A stretch of DNA of 18,529 nucleotides. Source: Mycobacterium sp. Its GTDB lineage: Bacteria; Actinomycetota; Actinomycetes; Mycobacteriales; Mycobacteriaceae. Shown piece by piece: positions 1 through 7,955 of this stretch. Below the pieces are notes generated by a model. It searched no databases. It worked only from the letters and a program-made list of their open reading frames with translations, and was not told where the DNA came from. The DNA lies in NCBI GenBank assembly GCA_025965815.1, contig JAOPWF010000389.1, forward strand, positions 1 to 18,529. Direction: 5' to 3'. The position numbers and the translations under genes are program-made. How positions within the stretch are numbered: the first letter of the stretch is position 1; each line of letters starts with the position of its first letter.

Positions 1-1
1 C

Positions 2-205
2 GGCGGGCGAGCGGTACGACTCGACGGATACCGGCGGCAGCCGATCAATACCCTCGAGGTGCTCGGGGTCGATCGCAGCCGGATCGCTTTGCTGGTCGTC
101 CCGCCCGGCACCGAACCAGACCAGGCGCACACCACCATGATGAACGCGGCCGAGCCGAGGAACGACTCCACGGTCGGCGGCCTGCTCACGAAGAGCGGCA
201 GCTGA
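2..205 (+). CDS. C-terminal end of an unidentified gene (partial)
   Basis: An open frame runs in from the left edge and stops at TGA 203-205, giving 67 residues without a start. Codon usage looks coding, with G or C at most third positions, and the frame contains a plausible buried strand (RIALLVVPPG). It ends in a polar tail (LLTKSGS). I do not recognise the family. It could be the intact end of a gene or a remnant, since the other frames here are also open for a while. The cold-shock gene starts 124 bases downstream with its own promoter-like sequence, so the two are probably not cotranscribed. Confidence 0.4.
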   Translation, partial: GGRAVRLDGYRRQPINTLEVLGVDRSRIALLVVPPGTEPDQAHTTMMNAAEPRNDSTVGGLLTKSGS

Positions 206-272
206 CGATCGTCGAGTCCAGCTAACTCGGAATACTCGACTAGCAGAATGCGGTCTCAATTTTGCCGCCGTG

Positions 273-299
273 TTACACTTCAGCCAGGATGTTTATACT
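273..299 (+). promoter_or_regulatory. Candidate promoter of the cold-shock gene
   Basis: TATACT at 294-299 is a close match to the vegetative -10 hexamer (TATAAT). TTACAC at 273-278 is a tolerable -35 with a short 15-base spacer. The stretch is AT-rich against a GC-rich background, and it lies about 30 bases upstream of the cold-shock start, which fits a short leader. The -35 assignment is weak. The -10 is the stronger part. Confidence 0.4.
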
Positions 300-329
300 G
301 CATCCGTTTAGATGAGAGAGAAGAAAAAT

Positions 330-536
330 ATGACACAGGGAACCGTTAAATGGTTCAACAGCGAGAAGGGCTTCGGCTTTATCGCTCCTGACGGCGACGG
401 AGCACAGGATGTGTTCGTCCACTACTCCGAGATTCAAGGCGGCGGATTCCGCTCCCTCGAGGAGAATCAACGAGTCCAGTTCGAGATTGGCCAGGGCGCC
501 AAAGGCCCCCAGGCAACCGGAGTAACTGCCGTCTAG
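330..536 (+). CDS. cspA: CspA-family cold-shock protein
   Basis: A 68-residue single cold-shock domain, the usual length for bacterial Csp proteins. Such proteins bind single-stranded RNA and DNA and melt RNA secondary structure in the cytoplasm. The RNP1 motif KGFGFI (about residues 13-18) and the RNP2 motif VFVHYSEI are both present, and the protein ends PQATGV as mycobacterial CspA proteins do. ATG 330 is chosen over the in-frame ATG 312 because GAGAGAAG lies just before it and because MTQGTVKWF is the standard family N-terminus; the earlier start would add six residues (MREKKN). It stands alone, between a candidate promoter and a short hairpin. The family call is certain. The symbol is by similarity to the mycobacterial gene as I remember it. 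Confidence 0.93.
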   Translation: MTQGTVKWFNSEKGFGFIAPDGDGAQDVFVHYSEIQGGGFRSLEENQRVQFEIGQGAKGPQATGVTAV

Positions 537-563
537 CGACCCCACGACGCACCCCTGGGCTGA

Positions 564-577
564 TTGGCTGTAGCCAA
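564..577 (+). terminator. Short hairpin after the cold-shock gene
   Basis: TTGGC TGTA GCCAA forms a 5-bp stem with a 4-base loop, 27 bases after the stop codon. There is no T-run behind it, so if it terminates transcription it is of the tail-less kind often proposed in mycobacteria. The stem is short, and the call rests mainly on position. Confidence 0.3.
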
Positions 578-1071
578 AGTGGCCGAATATCTTTCGTAGG
601 CCCGGTCCAGGGGTCCAGGCGCTGAACTACATGCCATCGATTCGAGGCATGGCCGTCCAGAGGCCGTCGCCATCCGCAGCAAAGAAACGAAGATAGTGGT
701 CAACGATTAGTCTTCGCCGCATCCAATCGTTCAAATTCTGACGGCATCCTGTCGCGGTCGGAAATCTCCCGATTCTCGCCTGCACATCGTTGAATGCGTC
801 GACAGTTGAGCCACTGCAGACATATCACACCCGGGCGCTTGCACAGCCTGAATTGTCGAAATGAAATACAAGCGCTGAAACCGGGGGCCAGGCTCGACAG
901 CTGCGAATGCCCGTTGAGGCGCAAATCCAAACGATAGAAGTGGCGCGCTGGCAACGCCGCTCGTCCAACCGGGCGGCGTATCACCGCGACGGCGCACGTC
1001 AGTACGTCTGGGCGGGTGTCGAGCGGCCTTCCGGCGAGTAGCATCTGTCCTGGCGGACAACCCAGGTAGCT
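578..1071. other. About 0.5 kb without a convincing gene
   Basis: No recognisable protein or RNA gene was found on either strand. The stretch is less GC-rich and less codon-structured than its surroundings. A 44-codon ORF (907-1041, plus strand) has no ribosome binding site and no similarity I can name. An imperfect palindrome lies at 631-650 (ATGCC..TCGA.TCGA..GGCAT). It may be decayed sequence. The region ends at the start of the small gene at 1072, which has CCAGGTAG before its ATG. Confidence 0.5.
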
Positions 1072-1371
1072 ATGGACCGAGAACAACTTCTCAGCACCAT
1101 CCTGACCGCCGATCCTCAGCCGGGCGAACTGGTCTACGTGGAGCGGCGGGGAGATTCCTACGCCTGGCGCAGCGCGCACGATGGCGAGTGGCATACGCCC
1201 GCGGACCATGCGGACGCTTGGATCTACTACTCCTGGCAGCGCGCGCTCGCCGATCGCGAGTCGGCCGGGAGGATGCTCGACGACTTGCTGGCCGAGATGG
1301 AGGCGATGACCGGCGCCGCCACCGATCGGTGCCGTTGGCCACTCAACGAGCCCTGGCCCCATGGTCATTAG
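1072..1371 (+). CDS. Conserved-looking small hypothetical protein, paired with the Fe-S nuclease-like gene
   Basis: A 99-residue acidic, Trp/Tyr-rich soluble protein with no signal peptide or membrane segment. It begins MDREQLLSTILTADP and contains a compact aromatic stretch (WIYYSWQRA) followed by a predicted helix (RMLDDLLAEMEAMTG). An AGG lies about 8 bases before the ATG. It ends 9 bases before the next start, so the two genes are almost certainly cotranscribed and probably work together. I do not recognise the family. Codon usage (strong GC3) supports a real gene, and the opposite-strand frames are its shadow. Confidence 0.7.
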   Translation: MDREQLLSTILTADPQPGELVYVERRGDSYAWRSAHDGEWHTPADHADAWIYYSWQRALADRESAGRMLDDLLAEMEAMTGAATDRCRWPLNEPWPHGH

Positions 1372-1380
1372 GTCGTCCTA

Positions 1381-2523
1381 ATGGCGTTCCTGGTCACCGC
1401 CGCCGACCGCGCCGCGTTCAAGCGGTGCCGTCGCCAATGGGACTTCAGCGCCACCGCGCGTCGCCGCCTCAGCCCGCTGCAACCGACCTACGACCTGGAC
1501 CGCGCTGTACGCGACGCTCTCGCCGTCTACTACTTCCCCGGCATGTGGGACTGGAACTCAACGATCGTCCTACCGCTCGTCGTGAAGGCCCTTGACGACT
1601 CGCTGATCCGCCAACGCCAAGCGGTGGCTGCTTTGCCCGACGGCGGCGATGACGTCGAGTGGCAGGCGATGCAGGAAGCAGGTCATCTGCTGCTGGAGCG
1701 CTACTTCGTCTGGGCGCCGACCGTCGATCGCTTCTCGCCGGTGCGGGTGGCAACCGACTTCGACGCCAACGTGCCCGATCTGGACGATCCCGACCGCTAT
1801 CTCGTTGGTTCGGACGGGGCAGAGGTCCGCTACACAGGCCGAATCGATCTACTGGCCATCGACGAGTATGACCGCTATTGGATTGTGCGACACCGGGTTA
1901 CCGACGAACCGTTTCCGGCGACGGAACAGCTGCTGTTGGACGAGGAATCGGTGGCGGCGTGCTGGGCATGGGCGCACTTCTACGACGGTATGGAAATCGC
2001 GGGCACGATCTACAACGAGCTCTCGCCGGACTCGGGCGCCAGCGCCGGCCAGGGCGCGATGCAGTATCCGCTCGCCGAGCATATGCGGGGTGGCCTGCCC
2101 CAGCACGAGCCCAGCGGCGGCGGCCGCGGGATCTCGTCGCCGCGACGGTTGTACGTGAAGGGACGGCCTGAGGAGCGCGCAGAACGAATCCGCCAGAACG
2201 AAGGTGATGGGCTCCGCCGCACCGCGATCAGGAGGACGCAGGCGGAGGTTCGGTCGGCCGGTATCCGGCTGGCCGAGGAGGCGACCGACATGGTCCAAGG
2301 CGACATCCGCACCTATCCGAACCCGTCGCGGTCGCACTGCCCGCTTTGCCGTTTCATACCGCCCTGCCTGGCGATCAATGAGGGCCGGGATGTCGAGCCC
2401 ATTCTTGACACTTCCTACCGTCAGCGGCCGGAGGTGGAGGTGGAGCTCGGCAGACTGGGAGGAACACCCCACGGAGTCGGCCGCGGCTGGGTCCCGGCGC
2501 CCCGGGGTCATGGTCGGGGGTGA
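1381..2523 (+). CDS. RecB/Cas4-like Fe-S protein of the PD-(D/E)XK fold with an altered active site
   Basis: A 380-residue cytoplasmic protein. Four cysteines sit in the arrangement known from AddB and Cas4 nucleases: C16 near the N-terminus (FKRCRRQW) and C320-x2-C323-x5-C329 near the C-terminus, which normally hold a 4Fe-4S cluster. GRIDLL (153-158) matches the nuclease motif carrying the first metal-binding Asp (D156). The following strand, normally ending D-x-K, reads IVRHRV (168-173), so the acidic residue and the lysine are both arginine. Cleavage is therefore unlikely by the usual mechanism, and a DNA-binding or scaffold role is an inference. It follows the small gene at 1072 by 9 bases. 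I am sure of the fold family to a fair degree, but not of the role. Confidence 0.7.
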   Translation: MAFLVTAADRAAFKRCRRQWDFSATARRRLSPLQPTYDLDRAVRDALAVYYFPGMWDWNSTIVLPLVVKALDDSLIRQRQAVAALPDGGDDVEWQAMQEAGHLLLERYFVWAPTVDRFSPVRVATDFDANVPDLDDPDRYLVGSDGAEVRYTGRIDLLAIDEYDRYWIVRHRVTDEPFPATEQLLLDEESVAACWAWAHFYDGMEIAGTIYNELSPDSGASAGQGAMQYPLAEHMRGGLPQHEPSGGGRGISSPRRLYVKGRPEERAERIRQNEGDGLRRTAIRRTQAEVRSAGIRLAEEATDMVQGDIRTYPNPSRSHCPLCRFIPPCLAINEGRDVEPILDTSYRQRPEVEVELGRLGGTPHGVGRGWVPAPRGHGRG

Positions 2524-2545
2524 GAAGTGGGGCCGCACCGCGGTC

Positions 2546-2903
2546 ATGAAGGACGACATCCATCGTTGGGCTTACCGAGCTCCCAGAGGTCGAGGCGCCC
2601 AACCACTTCCGATTTCATACGCCCGCCTACAAGGTTCGGGGTAAGACGTTCCTCGGTTTCAGCGGCGGTGACTCCAGCGCCGTCTTCTGCATCAGCGAGG
2701 AGCAGGCTGCCACGGCGGCGGCGGCCGATCCCGCCGCGTGTGAACCGGTTAGGCGAAACGATGCCCGGCGGAGCTTCCTCGGTCTCGAGGTCAGGCTGGA
2801 CAACGCCAGCGCCCCGCACATCAGGCAACTGGTACGCGACGCCTGGCGCCAGCAGGTCCCCAACCGGCTGATAACCGGGTTGGACAACCCCACGCCGTCG
2901 TGA
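2546..2903 (+). pseudogene. Frameshifted MmcQ/YjbR-like gene
   Basis: The frame 2562-2903 encodes a YjbR-like domain: ELPEVEAPNHF, then a PAYKVRGKTFLGF strand pair, and a Trp/Arg helix near the end (RQLVRDAWRQQVP). YjbR/MmcQ proteins are small DNA-binding-like proteins of unclear function, about 110-120 residues long. The frame has no ATG, GTG or TTG start, and a TGA lies in frame at 2547-2549. The natural start, ATG 2546 (MKDDIHR), is in another frame, so an indel around 2560-2566 separates start and body. It is either a recent pseudogene or a sequencing indel. The rest of the frame is clean. Confidence 0.65.
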
Positions 2904-2916
2904 TGCTCGTATAAGC

Positions 2917-3294
2917 TCAGCAGTCGTCCGGGTTGGACTGGCAGTACGGCGTCTTTCCAGGGAAATGTTGGCGATGAGCGGCGACCCAGCGGTAGACGGA
3001 CTCCTGGAGGGAGCCGATACCCGGGACTCGGTAGGTCAGCAGTGGCAACTTCGTACCGGTCGCTGCCGACACGGCGGCATTCACCGCCTCGGCGGCGGCA
3101 TATACCTGCCCGGATGAGTCCAGCCACCAGACCGACTCCTCCAGCCGCGACGCCGGAATGCCAAGACGCTCGGCCGTTCCCGCCCGTTGAAAGGGCTCGG
3201 TCTTCACCTCGCCGGTCCGGTTGAGCTTCAACAACAGGTCCCGAGCGCGAGTACACATCCCGCACCCGCCGTCGAAAAACAGGATTCCGGACAT
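2917..3294 (-). CDS. DCC-family thiol-disulfide oxidoreductase (DUF393)
   Basis: A soluble protein of about 125 residues. The N-terminus ILFFDGGCGMCTRARD is the hallmark of the DCC family: a thioredoxin-like strand followed by a CxxC pair. Downstream, the W-x-D-SSGQVYAAAEAV segment and a YRWVAAHR helix match the family layout. Members are predicted thiol-disulfide oxidoreductases whose substrates are unknown. ATG at 3294 is chosen because the family motif begins at once after it; a GTG at 3309 would add five residues. It diverges from the acetyltransferase gene at 3360, so a short bidirectional promoter region is likely. It ends 13 bases from the broken YjbR gene, tail to tail. Confidence 0.82.
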   Translation of the reverse strand: MSGILFFDGGCGMCTRARDLLLKLNRTGEVKTEPFQRAGTAERLGIPASRLEESVWWLDSSGQVYAAAEAVNAAVSAATGTKLPLLTYRVPGIGSLQESVYRWVAAHRQHFPGKTPYCQSNPDDC

Positions 3295-3359
3295 GCCGCC
3301 ATTGTCCACTGCAAGAAATGCGCTTGCGACGCCCGACCGGGGGCGTCGACCATTTCCTG

Positions 3360-3872
3360 GTGAGTGTTCAGTGGCCCGAGCGCCTGTCGATCCGTCCGCT
3401 GTCAGCAGCTGACGCCAAGGTCATCGCCGAGTGGTGGTATGACGGTCCGTGGCACATCTACGACTATCAAGCGGGCGACGAGCAGCCCGTTCCCGGAGAC
3501 GGCTACCGGACTGTCGTGTCCGCGCTCGACGGTGCACCGGTCGGCTTCTACTGTGTCGGCCGAGCTGCGCGGGTGCCTGGACTCGATGCCGACGACTCCC
3601 TGCTGGATATCGGTGTCGGTATGAGTCCGCAGTGGGTCGGCAGGGGCCACGGTGCCGTGTTCGGCCGCGTCGTCCTTGCCGATATCCGTCGGGACAATCC
3701 CGACATCGCACTCCGGGCAGTCGTCCAGTCCTGGAACATGCGCAGCCTGCGCATGAGCCGGCGGCTTGGGTTCGTCGCCGCGGGCAGCCATACATGTGTG
3801 CAGAATGGCCGAACGGTGCACTACACCGTTCTGCTGCAGACGGGAAAGCCCTTGGCGCCCAATACCCATTGA
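3360..3872 (+). CDS. GNAT-family N-acetyltransferase
   Basis: A 170-residue acetyl-CoA-dependent transferase of the RimJ/RimL-like type. The core begins RLSIRPLSAADAKVIAEWW. Motif A is visible as GVGMSPQWVGRGHG, with the pyrophosphate-binding R-G-x-G, and motif B as N-M-R-S-L-R-M-S-R-R-L-G-F. The acceptor substrate cannot be read from sequence; relatives include ribosomal-protein, aminoglycoside and siderophore acetyltransferases. GTG 3360 is preferred because the domain starts there. ATG 3318 in the same frame would add 14 residues but would leave only 8 bases to the GTG start option of the divergent gene. No clear ribosome binding site decides it. Confidence 0.82.
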   Translation: MSVQWPERLSIRPLSAADAKVIAEWWYDGPWHIYDYQAGDEQPVPGDGYRTVVSALDGAPVGFYCVGRAARVPGLDADDSLLDIGVGMSPQWVGRGHGAVFGRVVLADIRRDNPDIALRAVVQSWNMRSLRMSRRLGFVAAGSHTCVQNGRTVHYTVLLQTGKPLAPNTH

Positions 3873-3923
3873 CTCCTGGCCGACGCTTTTGCCGGGCCGC
3901 CAGCCGCAGCGTTAACTTGGCGT

Positions 3924-4079
3924 GTGTCGCAATGGGACGGCGAGGATTATGCGCGCATCAGCGGTCTGCAGCGCAGTGTGGCCGAAGACGCGGTGGCTGG
4001 GCATGCGCTCGCCGGAGGCACCCTGAGCCCGAAATACTGGTCCACGAGCGCCGGGTCTGGCTCGGTCACGACGACCTAG
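3924..4079 (+). pseudogene. N-terminal remnant of a class I SAM-dependent methyltransferase
   Basis: GTG 3924 opens a 51-codon frame starting VSQWDGEDYARISGLQRS, which matches the N-terminal helix (W-D-x-x-x-Y-x-x-x-x-x-x-Q) of small class I methyltransferases of the trans-aconitate methyltransferase type. The similarity stops near AGHALAGGT (about 4025), just where the SAM-binding LDVGCG motif should follow. The frame then runs into unrelated sequence and a TAG. It is therefore a truncated relic joined to the epimerase relic that overlaps it. Confidence 0.5.
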
Positions 4080-4222
4080 CGGGCCTCATCGAAGCGATTG
4101 TCAACCGCCTGCAGGGACCCGTGTTCGGCGTCGTCTACGCGGTTTCGGACAACGACGAGCGTCTTCACGACCTGTTTGATAGGTATGGATGGCTGCCGCA
4201 GCACAGCAGCGCGCACGGTTGA
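4028..4222 (+). pseudogene. C-terminal remnant of an NAD-dependent epimerase/dehydratase-type protein
   Basis: In another frame, 4028-4222 encodes about 64 residues that look like the end of an extended-SDR epimerase: RRVWLGHDDLAGLIEAIV corresponds to the shared 'shrDlv.li..al' segment. VVYAVSDNDERLHDLFD follows, then a GWLPQ end. The Rossmann NAD-binding half (GxxGxxG) is absent upstream. With the methyltransferase scrap immediately before it, this looks like a deletion that fused two former neighbours. No start codon or ribosome binding site serves this frame. Confidence 0.5.
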
Positions 4223-4336
4223 GCCATGATCGGTCGCTCCAACGCGTCCCGTACGATTTGAGCCACGTGAAGACACAGAATGCCATGAACCGGCCGCCAG
4301 ACACGCGCCGGTGAGGGGCCCGAACAGGACAGACAC

Positions 4337-5221
4337 TTGCCAAAAGCACCCTCCGATACCCCCGAGCTGACGCCGCACTTCGAAGACGTCCAGGCGCACT
4401 ACGACCTGTCCGACGACTTCTTCCGGCTGTTCCTCGACCCAACGCAGACCTACAGCTGCGCCTACTTCGAGCGCGATGACATGACGCTGGGGGAAGCGCA
4501 GATCGCCAAGATCGACCTGTCGCTCGGCAAGCTCGGGCTACAGCCGGGGATGACGCTGCTCGACGTGGGGTGCGGGTGGGGCGCCACCATGCTGCGGGCG
4601 CTGGAGCGCTACGACGTCAACGTCATCGGCCTGACGCTGAGCAGAAACCAGCAGGCACACGTCGAACAGCTCTTCGCCCAGTCACCCAGCCTCCGCTCGA
4701 AGCGAGTGATGCTCCAGGGCTGGGAACAGTTCAGCGAGCCGGTGGACCGTATCGTGTCGATCGGCGCCTTCGAGCACTTCGGATTCGAACGCTACGACGA
4801 GTTCTTCAAGTTCGCCTACGACGCGTTGCCCGACGACGGCGTCATGCTGCTGCACACCATCGTCAACGCCAGCACGGAGGACATGCAGGAGCGCGGCCTC
4901 CCGACCACGATAAGTCTGCTGCGCTTCGTCAAATTCATCATGGACGAGATCTTCCCCGGCGGACGACTGCCGTCGGTGGCGAAGGTGGAGGAGCATTCGA
5001 CCCAGGCCGGCTTCACGGTGAGCCGGGTCCAGCCGCTGCGACTGCACTACGCCAAGACGCTCGACATCTGGGCGTCGGCGCTGGAGGCACGCAAGGACGA
5101 CGCGATCGCAATTCAGTCCGAAGAGGTCTACGACCGGTACATGAAGTATCTGACCGGCTGCGCCGACTTGTTCCGCGACGGCTACACCGACGTCTGCCAG
5201 TTCACCCTCGCAAAGAGCTGA
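4337..5221 (+). CDS. Mycolic acid cyclopropane synthase family methyltransferase (CmaA1/MmaA2/PcaA type)
   Basis: A 294-residue SAM-dependent enzyme that modifies double bonds of meromycolate chains carried on the FAS-II acyl carrier protein, in the cytoplasm. The SAM loop LDVGCGWG is at 75-82. Residues equivalent to the CmaA1 bicarbonate/active site (known as C35, E140, H167, Y232) are all present with a constant offset of six: C41 (TYSCAYF), E146 (GAFEHFG), H173 (MLLHTI) and Y238 (HYAKT). The hydroxymycolate synthase MmaA4 lacks this MLLHTI histidine context, so a cyclopropanase is more likely. The exact paralogue (CmaA1, MmaA2 or PcaA) cannot be settled by eye. The start is TTG 4337, with AGGAC nearby upstream. 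A broken copy lies at 5863-6361. Confidence 0.9.
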   Translation: MPKAPSDTPELTPHFEDVQAHYDLSDDFFRLFLDPTQTYSCAYFERDDMTLGEAQIAKIDLSLGKLGLQPGMTLLDVGCGWGATMLRALERYDVNVIGLTLSRNQQAHVEQLFAQSPSLRSKRVMLQGWEQFSEPVDRIVSIGAFEHFGFERYDEFFKFAYDALPDDGVMLLHTIVNASTEDMQERGLPTTISLLRFVKFIMDEIFPGGRLPSVAKVEEHSTQAGFTVSRVQPLRLHYAKTLDIWASALEARKDDAIAIQSEEVYDRYMKYLTGCADLFRDGYTDVCQFTLAKS

Positions 5222-5241
5222 CTTTCCGCGTAGGCGAATGC

Positions 5242-5679
5242 TCAGCGACGCAATCCGAGTGTGCGCATCAGCTCGGGTCGGCGCAGGATCAATCCGATCC
5301 ACATCAGCACACCCACGTAGACCGCCGACAGCACGAAGGTGGCGATGGGGTTCTCGGCCCGCAGGTTCGCCGTCACCGCGCCACCGAGGTAGGCCGTGAT
5401 GCCCAGCGCCCCCAGAACCGCGGTGCGCGGGATGAGGAACACGATCAGGCAGACCAGCAGGACCAGCCCGATCACCGGAGTCTGCTCGACCGGAAAGCCC
5501 AACGCCGCCGTTCCCTTGCGGCTCGGTTCGGTTTGCAGAATCTTCGTGATGGAGTCGAACGCGAGGAACACGGCGATCAACGCGGTGATCACAATTCCGA
5601 CGATGCGGCCGCGCCGGTTCGGTCGATCCGGCCCGTCGTTGACGGCGGTCGGGGCGACGGTGTCGATGGGTTCGGACAT
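5242..5679 (-). CDS. DoxX-like integral membrane protein
   Basis: A 145-residue protein with four predicted membrane segments: about 26-44 (IVGIVITALIAVFLAFDSI), then after the TEPSRKGTAALGFP loop about 68-84, 86-103, and 112-131 near the C-terminus. The segment FDSITKILQ with the following AALGFP is typical of DoxX-like proteins (DoxX_2), which are poorly understood; some relatives take part in thiol-stress membrane complexes. An AGGAGG ribosome binding site lies 8 bases before ATG 5679, so the start is firm. It is convergent with the cyclopropane synthase (20-base gap) and sits between that gene and its broken duplicate. Confidence 0.82.
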   Translation of the reverse strand: MSEPIDTVAPTAVNDGPDRPNRRGRIVGIVITALIAVFLAFDSITKILQTEPSRKGTAALGFPVEQTPVIGLVLLVCLIVFLIPRTAVLGALGITAYLGGAVTANLRAENPIATFVLSAVYVGVLMWIGLILRRPELMRTLGLRR

Positions 5680-5768
5680 GGCAGGTGCCTCCTGGAGATC
5701 TGAAAGGTCGTGTCCGGGAGTAGACCGCCATCAGTGGCAGAATTCATCGGCGTGTGCGTGGTACATAG

Positions 5769-6361
<593 letters not shown>

Positions 6362-6470
6362 GCCGTCGGGCTACTCGATCAGCCGAGCGCGCCGAGCAAC
6401 GCGCCGAGCGCGTCGTCGCAGAGCCGGTGGTAGACCTGCGTTCCGCGACACGCTGGGATTCGACGAGCCC

Positions 6471-6484
6471 GGCTCGGCGGAGCC
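6471..6484. terminator. Possible hairpin between the broken synthase copy and cyp125
   Basis: GGCTC GGCG GAGCC can form a 5-bp stem with a 4-base loop, in the 171-base convergent gap between the pseudogene and the end of cyp125. It has no T-run on either side, and competing GC pairings are possible nearby. The same gap has a small repeat of GCGCCGAGC (about 6386-6411). No gene was seen in it. Confidence 0.2.
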
Positions 6485-6532
6485 GCGGTCACGGCCCGCG
6501 CCGGCTGAGCGGTTCCGTTTGGTCGCCGATCT

Positions 6533-7795
6533 CTAGTGCGCGACCGGGCACTGTGAGTCGGAACCGCCCTGGTAGTCCACCTGCCAGTGTTTGATCCCGT
6601 TGAGCCACCCGGACCGCAGCCGCTCGGGTTTGGCGAGCGGCGCCAGTTCGGGCATGTGATCGGCGACCGCATTGAACATCAGGTCGATGGTCATCTTCGC
6701 GAGGTTGGCCCCGATGCAGTAGTGCGCGCCGGTGCCGCCAAATCCCACGTGCGGGTTGGGGTCTCGCAGGATATTGAAGGCGAACGGGTCGTCGAAGACA
6801 TCCTCGTCGAAGTTGGCCGAGCGGTAGACGATCACCACCCGCTGGCCCTTCTTTATCTGCACGCCACCGAGTTCGGTATCCTCCAGCGCGGTGCGCTGAA
6901 ACGAGGTGACCGGCGTGGCCCAGCGCACAATCTCATCGGCGGCGGTGGCCGGACGCTCCTTCTTGAACAGCTCCCACTGGTCGGGGAAATCTGTGAAGGC
7001 CATCATGCCCTGGGTGATGGAGTTTCGGGTGGTCTCGTTGCCGGCCACCGCGAGCAAGACCATGAAGAAGCCGAACTCGTCGTCGGAGAGCTTGTGCCCG
7101 TCGACGTCGGCCTCGATCAAGGCGGTCACAATGTCGGGTCCGGGCTCCTCGGCCCGCACCGCGGCCAGCTCCATGGCGTACATGATCAGTTCGGTAGCGG
7201 CGTTCCGCCCGTCATTGTGGGCGAACTCCGGATCGTCGTCGCCGACCATCTGGTTGGACCAGTCGAAGATCTTCTTGCGGTCCTCCAACGGGATGCCGAT
7301 CAGCCCGGCTATGGCCTGTAGCGGCAATTCGCAGGACACCTGCTCGACGAAGTCGCCGGAGCCCTCTGCGGCCGCCGCCTTGGCGATGCGCTGCGCACGC
7401 GCATTGAGGTCATCCCGCAACCGCTCGACGGCACGCGGCGTGAACCCTCGCGAGATGATCTTGCGCAAATGGGTGTGGTGCGGCGCGTCCATATTGAGCA
7501 GGACGAACTTTCCCGTCTCGATCTGCTCCCCCACGGTGCCATCCTTGTAACGCGGCAAAGCCGTCTTCGCCAGGCTCGAGAAGACGTCGCTGCGTCGCGA
7601 CACCTCCTTGACGTCCTTGTGCTTGCTCACCACCCAGAAGCCGCCGTCGTTGAAGCCCCCTTTGTCGAGGGGCTGTTCGTTCCACCAGATCGGCGCCGTC
7701 TTCCGCAGCTCCGCCAGCTCCTCGACCGGCAACCGCTCGCAGTAGATGTCCGGGTCGGTGAAGTCGAACCCGCCCGGCAGATTGGGAGTTGGCAT
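6533..7795 (-). CDS. cyp125: Cytochrome P450 of the CYP125 family (steroid C26/C27 monooxygenase)
   Basis: A 420-residue soluble P450. CYP125 enzymes oxidise the terminal methyl of the cholesterol or cholest-4-en-3-one side chain, the first step of side-chain breakdown. Visible are the I-helix AGNETT (about 251-256), the K-helix E-I-V-R (288-291) and the heme loop GFGGTGAHYCIG with Cys 360. The N-terminal block PNLPGGFDFTDPDIY, the ERLRSGWLNGIKHWQVDY block and the CPVAH end match M. tuberculosis CYP125A1 closely as I recall it. ATG 7795 is chosen over ATG 7819 because AGGAG lies just before it. In M. tuberculosis the gene follows fadA5; here no beta-oxidation gene adjoins it, and a KstR-like operator lies 92 bases upstream. 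The opposite-strand neighbour ends are pseudogene sequence. Confidence 0.93.
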   Translation of the reverse strand: MPTPNLPGGFDFTDPDIYCERLPVEELAELRKTAPIWWNEQPLDKGGFNDGGFWVVSKHKDVKEVSRRSDVFSSLAKTALPRYKDGTVGEQIETGKFVLLNMDAPHHTHLRKIISRGFTPRAVERLRDDLNARAQRIAKAAAAEGSGDFVEQVSCELPLQAIAGLIGIPLEDRKKIFDWSNQMVGDDDPEFAHNDGRNAATELIMYAMELAAVRAEEPGPDIVTALIEADVDGHKLSDDEFGFFMVLLAVAGNETTRNSITQGMMAFTDFPDQWELFKKERPATAADEIVRWATPVTSFQRTALEDTELGGVQIKKGQRVVIVYRSANFDEDVFDDPFAFNILRDPNPHVGFGGTGAHYCIGANLAKMTIDLMFNAVADHMPELAPLAKPERLRSGWLNGIKHWQVDYQGGSDSQCPVAH

Positions 7796-7886
7796 CGTTG
7801 ACTCCTGGGATGACGACATGTCGTGTCAGTAAAGCACCGCTCCACCGCAGATGTGCCGATTCTCAGGGGCCTGCGCGACGTTGAAC

Positions 7887-7900
7887 TGAAACGTGTTCTG
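7887..7900. promoter_or_regulatory. KstR-like operator upstream of cyp125
   Basis: TGAAACGTGTTCTG fits the published KstR consensus TnnAACnnGTTnnA at every fixed position except the last (G instead of A). KstR is the TetR-type repressor of cholesterol catabolism genes in mycobacteria and is released by cholesterol-derived CoA thioesters. The site lies 92 bases upstream of the cyp125 start and 56 bases downstream of the ldtA stop. That is the right place to control cyp125, which supports the P450 assignment. Confidence 0.65.
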
Positions 7901-7955
7901 ACGCGCGCGACAACCCGCCGGTGAGGGCTCTTTCGCCGCCTCGAACTGTCGCGGC

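Noticed and set aside
631..650. Imperfect palindrome (ATGCC..GGCAT) as an operator or terminator
   Set aside because: It has a bulge, no neighbouring gene at a sensible distance and no T-run, so chance is likely.
907..1041. A 44-codon ORF on the plus strand
   Set aside because: It has no ribosome binding site and no recognisable sequence; it is kept only as a remark.
700..1368. Long minus-strand open frame (222 codons)
   Set aside because: It is Pro/Arg/Gly-rich without any domain, and its left half covers the low-structure region while its right half mirrors the better gene at 1072-1371.
1381..2523. Cas4 of a CRISPR system
   Set aside because: There is no repeat array and no Cas1 or Cas2 nearby, and the D-x-K catalytic residues are missing; only the general Fe-S nuclease fold is shared.
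4682..5731. Minus-strand open frame of 349 codons opposite the cyclopropane synthase and DoxX genes
   Set aside because: It is antisense to one certain gene and out of frame with the other. It is a by-product of high GC content.
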